Shown piece after piece: positions 44,368-53,138 of a stretch of DNA of 64,000 nucleotides; within the stretch, counting starts at the first letter, position 1; each line of letters opens with the position of its first letter. The notes below the pieces were generated by a model that saw nothing but the letters and a program-made list of their open reading frames with translations, was not told where the DNA came from and did no database searches. The DNA is from Chromobacterium haemolyticum. GTDB taxonomy: Bacteria; Pseudomonadota; Gammaproteobacteria; Burkholderiales; Chromobacteriaceae. The DNA is taken from contig NZ_MUKU01000019.1 in the NCBI RefSeq assembly GCF_002081825.1, positions 1-64,000 on the forward strand. Direction: 5' to 3'. A program made the position numbers and the translations under genes.

Positions 44368-47237
44368 TCCGTCGGGCTCCCCGTCCGCCGCCCGGCGGCC
44401 AACAGTCTTTGCTGCTCGTCGCCGAAGCCCTGGAAACGGCGCTGCCAGTCCGATGGCCTAGCGGTCTTCCTCACCTCCACCGCAGTCACCTTGTACTCCG
44501 GACAGTTGGTGGCCCAATCCGAATTGTCGGTGGTCACCACATTAGCGCCGGACTCCGGGTGGTGGAAGGTGGTGTACACCACGCCCGGCGCTACCCGCTC
44601 CGTCACCTTGGCGCGCAAGGCGGTGTCGCCGGCGCGGCTGCGCACCGCCACCCAGTCGCCATCGACGATGCCTCGCGCTTCGGCGTCGGTCGGATGGATT
44701 TCCAGCCTGTCCTCGGCGTGCCAAACCCGATTCTCGGTGCGTCGCGTCTGCGCGCCGACATTGTACTGGCTGAGAATACGCCCAGTGGTCAGCAGCAGCG
44801 GGAAGCGCTTGCCCGCCCGCTCCGAGGTGGCCACATAGCGGGTAACGATGAAGCGTCCCAAGCCGCGGGAGAAGGCGTCGACATGCATCACCGGCGTACC
44901 CTCGGGCGCCGCCTCGTTGCACGGCCATTGCAGGCCGCCCAGCCGGTCCAGCTTGGCGTAGCTGACCCCGGCGAAGCTGGGCGTCAGTCGCGCGATCTCG
45001 TCCATGATCTCCGACGGGTGCTTGTAAGCCATCGGGTAGCCCAGGGCCGCCGCCAGCGCCGCGGTCACCTCCCAGTCCGCCATGCCGGCCAGCGGACGCA
45101 TCGCCCGGCGCACCCTCGAGATGCGCCGCTCGGCATTGGTGAAGGTGCCGTCCTTTTCCAGGAAGGAGCTGCCGGGCAGGAAGACATGGGCGTATTTGGC
45201 GGTTTCGTTCAGGAACAGGTCCTGCACCACCACGCACTCCATCGCCAGCAGCGCGGCGGCCACGTGCTGGGTATTGGGGTCGCTCTGCACAATATCCTCG
45301 CCCTGGCAGTACAGGCCCTTGAAACCGCCGTCCAGCGCCGCGTCCAGCATATTGGGAATCCGCAATCCTGGTTCCGGCTGCAGAATGACGCCCCAGTCCG
45401 CCTCGAAGCTCGCGCGCACCGCGTCGTCGGACACATGGCGGTAGCCGGGCAGCTCGTGCGGGAAAGAGCCCATGTCGCAAGAGCCCTGCACATTGTTCTG
45501 ACCGCGCAAGGGGTTGACGCCGACGCCGGCGCGGCCAAGATTGCCGGTGGCCATGGCCAGGTTGGCGATGGCCATCACCGCGGTGCTGCCCTGGCTGTGT
45601 TCAGTGACACCCAGGCCGTAGTAGATGGCGGCGTTGCCGCCGCTCGCGTACAGCCGCGCCGCCTCGCGGATCAGCGCCGCCGGCACGCCGCAGACCTCGG
45701 CGACGCGCTCCGGCGCATTGTCCGGCTCGGCGGCGAAATCGCGCCAGCGCCGGAAGGCTTCATCCTCACAGCGCTGGGCGATGAAATCTTGATCCAGCAG
45801 GTTTTCGCTCACCAGCACATGGGCCAGCGCGTTGAGCACGGCCACGTTGCTGCCGGGCCGCAAGGCCAGATGCAGCGCCGGCGCCGCGTGCGGCGAATCG
45901 GCCAGGTCGATGCGGCGCGGGTCGATGACGATCAGCCGCGCGCCCTCGCGCAGCCTCCGCCGCAGCAAGGAGCCGAACACCGGGTGGGCGTCGCTGGGAT
46001 TGGCGCCCATCACCAGAATCACGTCGGCGCTCAGCACCGAATCGAAATCCTGGGTGCCGGCGGACTCGCCCAGCGTCTGCTTGAGGCCGTAGCCGGTGGG
46101 CGAGTGGCAGACGCGGGCGCAGGTGTCGATATTGTTGTTGCCGAAGGCGGCGCGCACCAGCTTCTGCACCAGATAGGTTTCCTCATTGGTGCAGCGGCTG
46201 GAGCTGATGCCGCCGACGGCGTCGCGGCCGTAGCGTGTCTGCAGGCGGCGGAACTCGCCGGCCACATGTCCCAGCGCCTGTTCCCAACTCACCTCCCGCC
46301 AAGCTTCGTGGATGCCGGCGCGCAACATGGGTTTGACGATGCGGTCCGGATGGGTGGCGTAGCCCCAGGCGAAGCGGCCCTTGACGCAGGAATGGCCGTG
46401 ATTGGCGCGGCCGTCCCGGTCCGGCGTCATTCTCACCACCCGCTCGCCCTTGAGTTCGGCGCGGAAGCCGCAACCCACGCCGCAATAGGCGCAGGTGGTC
46501 GTCACGCTGCGCTCCGGCTGCCCCAGCTCAACCACGCTTTTCTCCACCAGCGTGGCGGTGGGACAGGCTTGCACGCAAGCGCCGCAGGACACGCATTCCG
46601 AGCCGAGGAAGTCCTCGCCGCCTGCGGCGCGGACGCGGGAATCGAACCCCCGGCCGACGATGCTCAGCGCGAACGTCCCCTGGGTTTCCTCGCAGGCGCG
46701 CACGCAGCGGTTGCAGACGATGCATTTGGCCGGGTCGTAATCGAAATAAGGGTTGGACTCATCCTTGGCATCAGCCAGATGACTGGCGCCGGCCAGGCCG
46801 TAACGCACCTCGCGCAGTCCCACCTGGCCGGCAACGGTCTGCAATTCGCAAGCGCCGTTAGACGCGCAAGTCAGGCAATCCAGCGGGTGGTCGGACACAT
46901 ACAGTTCCATCACCCCGCGCCGCAGCCTGGCCAGCGTCTCGCTCTGGGTGCGCACCGCCATGCCCGCGCTCACCGGCGTGGTGCAGGCGGCCGGGTAGCC
47001 GCGATGACCATCGATCTCCACCATGCACATACGACAGGAGCCAAACGGCTCCAGGCTGTCGGTGGCGCACAGCCGGGGCAGGCGCACGCCCTGCAGCGCG
47101 GCCGCGCGCAACACCGAGGTGCCGGCCGGCACGGTGATCTCGACGCCGTCTATGCTCAGACTCACCGGCGCACCGGTACGCATTGGCGTGCCCAGGTCCA
47201 CCGTGGGGGCAAGCTTGGGGTCAAACTGGCAGCTCAT
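44364..47237 (-). CDS. fdsA: NAD-dependent formate dehydrogenase, catalytic alpha subunit (Mo/W, Fe-S)
   Basis: The 957-residue protein starts with a [2Fe-2S] domain (SCRMCMVEIDG), then an HxxxC-type cluster (HPLDCLTCASNGAC) and two [4Fe-4S] motifs (CIVCNRCVRAC, CVSCGACVQACP). The molybdopterin domain follows with CAYCGVGCGFRAEL and metal-ligand Cys in RVCHSPTGYGL, so it is a cysteine enzyme, not selenocysteine. It oxidises formate to CO2 and passes electrons to the beta/gamma diaphorase. The ATG at 47237 has GAGGAGG before it; an 80-codon extension is rejected. It overlaps fdsB and fdsD by four bases each. Confidence 0.94.
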   Translation of the reverse strand: MSCQFDPKLAPTVDLGTPMRTGAPVSLSIDGVEITVPAGTSVLRAAALQGVRLPRLCATDSLEPFGSCRMCMVEIDGHRGYPAACTTPVSAGMAVRTQSETLARLRRGVMELYVSDHPLDCLTCASNGACELQTVAGQVGLREVRYGLAGASHLADAKDESNPYFDYDPAKCIVCNRCVRACEETQGTFALSIVGRGFDSRVRAAGGEDFLGSECVSCGACVQACPTATLVEKSVVELGQPERSVTTTCAYCGVGCGFRAELKGERVVRMTPDRDGRANHGHSCVKGRFAWGYATHPDRIVKPMLRAGIHEAWREVSWEQALGHVAGEFRRLQTRYGRDAVGGISSSRCTNEETYLVQKLVRAAFGNNNIDTCARVCHSPTGYGLKQTLGESAGTQDFDSVLSADVILVMGANPSDAHPVFGSLLRRRLREGARLIVIDPRRIDLADSPHAAPALHLALRPGSNVAVLNALAHVLVSENLLDQDFIAQRCEDEAFRRWRDFAAEPDNAPERVAEVCGVPAALIREAARLYASGGNAAIYYGLGVTEHSQGSTAVMAIANLAMATGNLGRAGVGVNPLRGQNNVQGSCDMGSFPHELPGYRHVSDDAVRASFEADWGVILQPEPGLRIPNMLDAALDGGFKGLYCQGEDIVQSDPNTQHVAAALLAMECVVVQDLFLNETAKYAHVFLPGSSFLEKDGTFTNAERRISRVRRAMRPLAGMADWEVTAALAAALGYPMAYKHPSEIMDEIARLTPSFAGVSYAKLDRLGGLQWPCNEAAPEGTPVMHVDAFSRGLGRFIVTRYVATSERAGKRFPLLLTTGRILSQYNVGAQTRRTENRVWHAEDRLEIHPTDAEARGIVDGDWVAVRSRAGDTALRAKVTERVAPGVVYTTFHHPESGANVVTTDNSDWATNCPEYKVTAVEVRKTARPSDWQRRFQGFGDEQQRLLAAGRRTGSPTE

Positions 47238-48802
47238 GGCGTATCCTCCTCGACGATGGCCGGGTCCAGGCCGAAATCCGCGGGAAAACCCCGCGCCGCG
47301 CTCAGCACCGGCGAGGGTGTCAAACCGCCCAGCGCGCACAGCGAACCGTGCCGCATGGTCTCGCACAAATCCCGCAGCAGGGTCCAATGCCGGCGCCGCT
47401 CCGCCGCGTCGCCGGCCGCCAGCAGCCGGTCTATCACCTCGACCCCGCGGGTGGAGCCGATGCGACAGGGCGTGCACTTCCCGCAGGATTCGGCGGCGCA
47501 GAACTGCATGGCGAAACGCGCCATGCGCGCCATATCGGTACTATCGTCGCACACCACCACCCCGCCGTGGCCCAACATGGCGCCGACGGCGGCGAAAGCT
47601 TCGTAGTCCAAGACGGTGTCGAACTGTTCCGGCCTCAGCCAGGCGCCCAGCGGCCCGCCCACCTGCGCGGCCTTCACCGGCCGGCCGCTGGCGCAGCCGC
47701 CGCCGTAGTCCTCGATCAACTCGCGCAGGCTCAAGCCAAATCCGCGCTCCACCAGGCCGCCGCGCCGCACATTGCCGGCTAGCTGAAACGCCATGGTGCC
47801 GCGCGAGCGGCCAACCCCGAAATCGCGGTAATACGGCGCGCCGCGGGCCAGGATGGTGGGCACCGACGCCAGCGTCAGCACGTTGTGCACCAAGGTGGGA
47901 CGCCCAAACAAGCCGCTGATCGCGGGCAAGGGCGGCTTGGCCCTGACCTCTCCACGCCGGCCCTCCAGCGACTCCAGCATGGACGTTTCCTCGCCGCAGA
48001 TATACGCGCCCGCGCCCAGGCGGAGCTCCAACTCCAGTTCAAGGCCGCTGCCTTGCAGATTGGGGCCCAGGTAACCCCGCTGACGGGCGATCTCCAACGC
48101 CCGCCGCAGCGTCTCCGCCGCCGCCGCGTATTCGGAGCGGACATAGAGGTAACCGCGATTCGCCCCCACCGCCAGCGCCGCGATGCTCATGCCCTCAATC
48201 AACAAAAAGGGATCGCCCTCCATCAGCATGCGGTCGGCGAAGCTACCTGAATCGCCCTCGTCTGCGTTGCACACCACGTATTTGCCATCCGCCGCCGTCT
48301 CGCGGACCGTGCGCCATTTGACGCCGGCGGGAAAGGCCGCGCCGCCTCGGCCGCGCAGGCCGGACTCCAGCACGCAGTCCAGCGTGCCCTGGCCGCCCAG
48401 TTCCAGCGCGTGGGTCAGGCCGCGATAGCCGCCGTGGGCCAAGTAATCGTCCAGCGACAAGGGCCGGGTCAGCCCGGCGCGCGCGAACAACAGCCGCTGC
48501 TGGCCGGCCAGATAGGGCAGCCGTTCCAGCGGGCCCAACGCCAGCGGATGCTTGCCGTCCGCCTCCAGCACGGCGCTCAGCACGCTGTCCGCCTGCTCCG
48601 CCGGTAATGGTCCAAAACCAGAGCGGCCTTGCGGCGTATCCATTTCCAACAAGGGCTCCAGCCAGTACAGCCCGCGCGAGCTATTGCGCCGGATTTCCAC
48701 TTCTAGGCCGCGTCGCGCCGCCGCCTCGGCCAACGCCCGTGCGGTCTGGTCAGTTCCCAGCGCCCGCGCCGCGGAATCACAGGATAGATGGAAGGTCAGC
48801 AT
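47234..48802 (-). CDS. fdsB: NAD-dependent formate dehydrogenase, FMN/NADH-binding beta subunit
   Basis: The 522-residue NuoF-like subunit has SGLRGRGGAAFPAGVKW and VVCNADEGDSGSFADR (FMN), YICGEETSMLESLEGRRGE (NADH), and the [4Fe-4S] motif ESCGKCTPCRIGSTRG. An N-terminal thioredoxin-like extension replaces part of NuoE. It receives electrons from FdsA and reduces NAD+. The ATG at 48802 overlaps the end of fdsG by seven bases; longer frames upstream are shadows of fdsG. Confidence 0.94.
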   Translation of the reverse strand: MLTFHLSCDSAARALGTDQTARALAEAAARRGLEVEIRRNSSRGLYWLEPLLEMDTPQGRSGFGPLPAEQADSVLSAVLEADGKHPLALGPLERLPYLAGQQRLLFARAGLTRPLSLDDYLAHGGYRGLTHALELGGQGTLDCVLESGLRGRGGAAFPAGVKWRTVRETAADGKYVVCNADEGDSGSFADRMLMEGDPFLLIEGMSIAALAVGANRGYLYVRSEYAAAAETLRRALEIARQRGYLGPNLQGSGLELELELRLGAGAYICGEETSMLESLEGRRGEVRAKPPLPAISGLFGRPTLVHNVLTLASVPTILARGAPYYRDFGVGRSRGTMAFQLAGNVRRGGLVERGFGLSLRELIEDYGGGCASGRPVKAAQVGGPLGAWLRPEQFDTVLDYEAFAAVGAMLGHGGVVVCDDSTDMARMARFAMQFCAAESCGKCTPCRIGSTRGVEVIDRLLAAGDAAERRRHWTLLRDLCETMRHGSLCALGGLTPSPVLSAARGFPADFGLDPAIVEEDTP

Positions 48803-49281
48803 GCGCCGCCCTCCTCCAGACAGCCGGCCAGCAAGGCGTCCAACGCGGCGGCGTCGACGCGCGCGTGCAATTCGCCGTCCAGCAGCAGAGCCGGCGCGCA
48901 GGCGCAAGCGCCCAGACAGTACACCGGCCGCAATTCCAAGCCGCCGTCGGCGCTGCGGCCGGCGTCGTCCAGGCCGGTGCGCGCGCGCAGCCTTTGCGCC
49001 AGCGCCTCCGACCCCATGCTCTGACAGGCTTCCGCTCGGCATAGCCGCAGTTGGTGGCGCGCAGGCGGCTCACTGCGGAAATCGTGGTAGAAGCTGAGCA
49101 CGCCGCGCACCTCGGCCTGGCTCAGACGAAAAGCGCGGGCGATGTCCGGCGTCGCCGCGTCCGGCACATAGCCCAGCTCATCCTGCAAGGCGCGCAACAA
49201 GGGCAGCAAACCGCCCGGCTGCGCTTGGTGGCTGGCAATCAGCGCGGCGATACGTATCTGTTGTTCTGCAGTCAAGGGCAT
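48796..49281 (-). CDS. fdsG: NAD-dependent formate dehydrogenase, gamma subunit [2Fe-2S]
   Basis: The 161-residue NuoE-like protein has a helical N-terminal region (LLPLLRALQDELGYVP) and a thioredoxin-like fold with four [2Fe-2S] ligands, Cys81, Cys86, Cys122 and Cys126 (LCRAEACQSMG, CLGACACAPA). It forms the diaphorase part with FdsB. It is the first gene of fdsG-B-A-D, with GAGGAG before the ATG. Only 64 bp separate it from an unknown upstream gene of different base composition, so the fds promoter must be short or lie further up. Confidence 0.93.
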   Translation of the reverse strand: MPLTAEQQIRIAALIASHQAQPGGLLPLLRALQDELGYVPDAATPDIARAFRLSQAEVRGVLSFYHDFRSEPPARHQLRLCRAEACQSMGSEALAQRLRARTGLDDAGRSADGGLELRPVYCLGACACAPALLLDGELHARVDAAALDALLAGCLEEGGAC

Positions 49282-49345
49282 GGCGACTCCTCAATCGACG
49301 TACTCCGTGTCAATCGGCAAATCTGGCTCCCTCATCCGAGGGGTC

Positions 49346-50050
49346 TTATTTGATCGGTTCGGCCAAGGCCATCAGCCACGCTAAATTGTAGGCCTGTTGT
49401 GGACTGCTGCCGATCTCATCCCACACTGCAATGGTGTAATATTTTTTGGAGCTGACCCAAGTCAATTCCGATACTTTTTTACCTGATGGCGACTTTTTAA
49501 CAACAAACCGAGCAGGCAGCCCCTGAATTTTAAGGTTCATGAGCTCCTTAACCGCCATCACTCCACCTCCATCCGCAACGAAATCCCATTCGTGCAAAAT
49601 GATCAAGACGCCATCGGGACGCCGGAATATCCGGTCAAAACTGCTCCATGGTCCACGTAGACTAGGCCCTTGCGGCACGACTCCCTCAAAACGATAAGTA
49701 TTTAGCTTACTAGCACCAATATCAGCAAGTTTGGATTTGGCATTGACAGATACATCCTGCAAAGTCCTCAATCTATTTTGATAAGTTGTGGCGTACAGAA
49801 CAGCTTCATCCGAAATCCTCTCATAATCCACCCTTCCATCAACCACCGATTTGTTTCTAACATCTCGCTTTAGATCCTCCTCTGAAGTTTGCTTGAGCGC
49901 CGCTGGTAATTTATCAATGGATATGACCTTTAGCTTCCCTGGCTCCATGCCTGAGACCGGGCTAAAGGCAGTACTATCATTAGCACTAATTAAAGAAGCA
50001 CACCCAAATAGCACCAGCCCAGTCAGAACAGCCTTAAAATTAATTAACAT
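49346..50050 (-). CDS. Unknown exported protein, AT-rich island gene 1
   Basis: The 234-residue protein has an N-terminal signal (MLINFKAVLTGLVLFG, then CASLISAND). The Cys after LFG could be a lipobox, though Phe at -2 is unusual. The mature part has alternating charged and beta-type stretches (RVDYERISDEAVLYATTYQN, LIILHEWDFVADGGGVMAVK, KYYTIAVWDEIGSS). I recognise no family. AAGAGA lies before the ATG. Codon use is AT-rich and Lys/Ser/Asn-rich, unlike the GC-rich genes on both sides, suggesting acquisition by transfer. It pairs with the next gene, 29 bp upstream on the same strand. Confidence 0.7.
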   Translation of the reverse strand: MLINFKAVLTGLVLFGCASLISANDSTAFSPVSGMEPGKLKVISIDKLPAALKQTSEEDLKRDVRNKSVVDGRVDYERISDEAVLYATTYQNRLRTLQDVSVNAKSKLADIGASKLNTYRFEGVVPQGPSLRGPWSSFDRIFRRPDGVLIILHEWDFVADGGGVMAVKELMNLKIQGLPARFVVKKSPSGKKVSELTWVSSKKYYTIAVWDEIGSSPQQAYNLAWLMALAEPIK

Positions 50051-50079
50051 GTCAATTTTCTCTTAAAAATTAAGCCAAC

Positions 50080-50472
50080 TCATTCCGTTCCCCACTGTGA
50101 AAGGTTACAATCCACAGCAGAACTATTTCCCAAAAATGAAATATAACTGCTTTGATTACGATAATGATGACCAACAACACTACCATACCAGAACTCAGAG
50201 CCAAAGTGCCCAGCATATGACCGCCAAGTATCCTGCCAACCATCCCCACCGTACACCCGCGTATTAGTATTATGAATCCATGTTCCATTTCTATAGTGAG
50301 AGGACGCCGTCCATAAACTATATGATCTACCACTCCAGTCGACACTAATACTCTCTTGTGCACCAAACGGTGCGCAAGATCTACTAACAATTCCAAGAGC
50401 CTCCACATTAATACTAAACACCAACAAAAAGACCCCACAAACCAGACTGCCATTCCAACTTTTCAGTTCCAT
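50080..50472 (-). CDS. Unknown small secreted aromatic-rich protein, AT-rich island gene 2
   Basis: The 130-residue protein has a clear signal peptide (MELKSWNGSLVCGVFLLVFS, cleavage near NVEA-LG). The mature part (about 105 residues) has a Cys near each end and many Trp, Tyr, Ser, Gly and His (SGRSYSLWTASSHYRNGTW, DTWRSYAGHFGSEFWYGS). AAGGAG lies six bases before the ATG; a TTG five codons upstream is rejected. The composition recalls small secreted bacteriocin-like beta proteins, but this is an impression only. It is AT-rich and probably an operon with the following unknown gene. Confidence 0.65.
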   Translation of the reverse strand: MELKSWNGSLVCGVFLLVFSINVEALGIVSRSCAPFGAQESISVDWSGRSYSLWTASSHYRNGTWIHNTNTRVYGGDGWQDTWRSYAGHFGSEFWYGSVVGHHYRNQSSYISFLGNSSAVDCNLSQWGTE

Positions 50473-50602
50473 ATCAATCTCCTTCAAAATTCAATTCCCA
50501 AACTTCTTCCCATATATCAGTGTACGAAATGCACTAACACTTCCCACGCTACCACCTCCCTATCTATCCAAACCACACCCAATTCAAAAGCAAGAATGAT
50601 GG

Positions 50603-51799
50603 CTAATGCAACTGCCCATGCGGATCGATGACGAATTTCTTCGGCGCGCCGCCGTCGAACTCGGCGTAGCCCCTGGGCGCGTTGTCCAGGCTGATGATCT
50701 CCACGCCCACCACTTCGGCGATGGGGATGCGGTCCCACAGAATCGCCTGCATCAGCGCGCGGTTGTATTTCATCACCGGAGTCTGGCCGGTGAAGAAGCT
50801 GTGCGACTTGGCCCAGCCCAGGCCAAAGCGCACCGACAGGCTGCCCTGCTTGGCCGCCGCGTCCACCGCGCCGGGGTCGTCGGTCACGTAGAGCCCGGGA
50901 ATGCCGATGCGCCCGGCCTCGCGCGTCACTTCCATCAAGGCGTTGAGCACGGTGGCCGGGGCCTCCTGCCGCGAGGCGGCGTGGCCGTGGCCGCGCGCCT
51001 CGAAACCAACGGCGTCGATCGCGCAATCCACCTCCGGCCCCCCCAGGATGGCGGCGATCTGTTCGCCCAGCGTCGCGTCCTGCAATAGATCCGCGGTTTC
51101 AAAGCCGACGGCGCGGGCATGGGCCAGCCGCGCCGGATTGACGTCGCCGACGATGACCACCGCCGCGCCCAGCAGGCGCGCGGAAGCCGCCGCCGCCAAG
51201 CCCACCGGGCCCGCGCCGGCCACATAGACCGTGCTACCCGGCCCCACGCCGGCCGATACCGCGCCGTGATAGCCGGTGGGCAGGATGTCGGACAAGCAGG
51301 TCAGGTCTCGAATCTTGGCCAGCGCCTGATCCCGGTCCGGAAACTTCAGCAGGTTGAAATCGGCGTAAGGCACCATCACGTATTCCGCCTGGCCGCCCAC
51401 CCAGCCTCCCATGTCGACGTAGCCGTAAGCGCCGCCGGCCCGCGCCGGGTTCACCGACAGGCATACTCCGGTATCCTGCTCCTTGCAGCAGCGACAGCGA
51501 CCGCAAGCCACGTTGAACGGCACCGACACCAGATCGCCGATGCGCAGCGTTTCCACATCGCCGCCCGTCTCTATCACCTCGCCGGTGATTTCATGCCCCA
51601 GCACCAAACCGGCAGGCGCCGTGGTGCGGCCGCGCACCATATGCTGGTCCGAGCCGCAGATATTGGTGCTCAGCACCTTGAGAATGACGCCATGGCCGAG
51701 CTTACGCCCGGCCGGGGACGCCAGTTCCGGAAAAGGGATGGGCCGCACTTCCACCTGGCCCGGCGCCAAGTACACCACTCCGCGATTGCCTGTCATCAT
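50603..51799 (-). CDS. fdhA: Glutathione-independent formaldehyde dehydrogenase (zinc)
   Basis: The 398-residue zinc alcohol dehydrogenase family member has catalytic zinc ligands in STNICGSDQHM and LGHEITGEV, a structural zinc with four Cys (CGRCRCCKEQDTGVC), and NAD-binding VYVAGAGPVGLAAAASARLLG. The insertion pattern and ends match the Pseudomonas putida FdhA type, which oxidises formaldehyde to formate without glutathione. It lies directly after the betaine transport and regulation genes, where it would remove formaldehyde from N-demethylation. GAGGAG precedes the double ATG. Confidence 0.9.
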   Translation of the reverse strand: MMTGNRGVVYLAPGQVEVRPIPFPELASPAGRKLGHGVILKVLSTNICGSDQHMVRGRTTAPAGLVLGHEITGEVIETGGDVETLRIGDLVSVPFNVACGRCRCCKEQDTGVCLSVNPARAGGAYGYVDMGGWVGGQAEYVMVPYADFNLLKFPDRDQALAKIRDLTCLSDILPTGYHGAVSAGVGPGSTVYVAGAGPVGLAAAASARLLGAAVVIVGDVNPARLAHARAVGFETADLLQDATLGEQIAAILGGPEVDCAIDAVGFEARGHGHAASRQEAPATVLNALMEVTREAGRIGIPGLYVTDDPGAVDAAAKQGSLSVRFGLGWAKSHSFFTGQTPVMKYNRALMQAILWDRIPIAEVVGVEIISLDNAPRGYAEFDGGAPKKFVIDPHGQLH

Positions 51800-51922
51800 C
51801 GTCTCCTCGCAGCCACGCCGGCGGGTTATCCGGCGGCATCTGCTCCCGATGCTAGGAAAGAAAGCGACGCCGGCCTTGAGTCAAAGCGACCCCTTTGCGA
51901 TCAAATGCGCCATGCCGGCTAG

Positions 51923-52065
51923 GAAGCTGTACCAAGTCTCGCGAGCAAGAGCGAGACAAGGCGAAAACCGCTGAGAAAGCGGAATGGTCAAGCGGTACAT
52001 AAGCATTTCGAAGCGGTACTCACCGTGCCGCGTCTCACGACGCGCAGTCGATCGTAAACAGGTTC
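51923..52065 (+). repeat. Dispersed palindromic element, copy D (full length)
   Basis: About 143 bp run from GAAGCTGTACCAAGTC to GATCGTAAACAGGTTC and end at the cbcX stop codon (reading CTCAG on this strand). The interior shares GCGAGACAAGGCGAAAAC, GCTGAGAAAGCGG and AAGCATTTCGAAG with copy A. It occupies most of the 266-bp gap between cbcX and fdhA; the remaining 51800-51922 holds only the fdhA RBS. Confidence 0.75.
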
Positions 52066-53004
52066 TCAGCGCGCCAGCGCCTGGCCGACGACGCTCAGCC
52101 CCGGCCGGCCGTCGAAGGTATTCACCCCCTCCAGCCAGCTCGTCAGCACCGCCGGGCTCTGTTTCAGATATTCCCGCGCCGCGGTCTCCGGCCTGACCTT
52201 GTCCATGATCGGCCCCATCACCCGATTTTCCATATCGGTGCTGAAGCGCAGATTGCGCAACAGCCGGCCAACATTGGGACAGCGGGCCTCATAATCCGGC
52301 GGCAGCGCGGTGAATACCCTGGCCGCACCGAAATTGGGGCCGAACACCGCGTCGCCGCCGGACAGATAACGCAGCTTGTGCCTGACATTCATCGGGTGCG
52401 GCTCCCAGGCCAGGAACACCATCCATTTCTTCCGCCGCTCCGCGCGTTCCAGTTCGGCCAGCATGCCGGCCTCGCTGGATTCCACCAGTTTGAAGCCGCC
52501 CAGCCCGTACTGTTGCTTGCGGATCATGCCGTCGATCAGCCGGTTGCCGTCGTTGCCGGCTTCGATGCCGTAGATCTTGCCGTCCAGCTGCGCCTTGAAG
52601 CGGGCGATGTCCTTGAAATCGCGCAGGCCGGCGGTGGCCACGTAGTCCGGCACCGCCAGCGTGTACTTGGCGCCGCTCAGATTGGGCTCGGCCAGCACCT
52701 TGATCTGGCCCGCTTTCAAATAGGGCGCTATCAGCGGCGTCATCGACGGGCTCCAATATCCGAGGAACACGTCGATCTGCCGACTCTTGAGCCCGGAGAA
52801 GGCGATGGGCACCGAGGCCATGGTCACGCTGGGGCGGTAGCCCAGGGCCTCCAACACCACGCTGGCCATGCCGGTGGTGGCCGCGATGTCCGTCCAGCCG
52901 ACATCGGCGAAACGCACATTTCGGCAGGCGGCCGGCTCCCCTGCCGCCGCGCTGCCGGCGATGGCCAGCAGCAGCGCCGCGGATATGGCTTTGAATCGAT
53001 TCAT
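52066..53004 (-). CDS. cbcX: Choline/glycine-betaine ABC transporter, periplasmic binding protein
   Basis: The 312-residue protein is of the ChoX/CbcX (OpuAC) type. It has a signal peptide (MNRFKAISAALLLAIAG, ending AAAG-EP), then CRNVRFADVGWTDIAATTG with a probable cation-pi Trp, DVFLGYWSPSMTPLI and FLAWEPHPMNV, another ligand-box motif. GGAGGAAGGG stands before the ATG at 53004; the long upstream frame is spurious. It is separated from cbcW-cbcV by the regulator gene. The exact ligand (choline, betaine or carnitine) is not decided. Confidence 0.85.
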   Translation of the reverse strand: MNRFKAISAALLLAIAGSAAAGEPAACRNVRFADVGWTDIAATTGMASVVLEALGYRPSVTMASVPIAFSGLKSRQIDVFLGYWSPSMTPLIAPYLKAGQIKVLAEPNLSGAKYTLAVPDYVATAGLRDFKDIARFKAQLDGKIYGIEAGNDGNRLIDGMIRKQQYGLGGFKLVESSEAGMLAELERAERRKKWMVFLAWEPHPMNVRHKLRYLSGGDAVFGPNFGAARVFTALPPDYEARCPNVGRLLRNLRFSTDMENRVMGPIMDKVRPETAAREYLKQSPAVLTSWLEGVNTFDGRPGLSVVGQALAR

Positions 53005-53079
53005 CCCTTCCTCCCGGGCAGCGATGATGGCGAGAGTCCGCCCGGCGGCCGCTGCCGCGCCGCCAATAGGTTTCCAGCA

Positions 53080-53138
53080 CCGGTTCAAAGTCTCGCGAGC
53101 TGGAACGAGACAAGGCGCGGCAGACCTTGAACAGGCTT
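53080..53138 (+). repeat. Dispersed palindromic element, copy E (short form)
   Basis: About 59 bp run from CCGGTTCAAAGTCTCGCGAGC to GACCTTGAACAGGCTT and end at the gbdR stop codon. The ends are near-perfect inverted repeats (GGTTCAAAGTC / GACCTTGAACAGG). It retains GACAAGGCG of the interior. The rest of the 134-bp gap is the cbcX leader. Confidence 0.7.

Noticed and set aside
44409-47606. Forward ORF of 1065 codons opposite fdsA
   Set aside because: It is a mirror of a high-GC reading frame with His/Arg/Ala-rich composition and no recognisable fold; fdsA carries all iron-sulfur and molybdopterin motifs.
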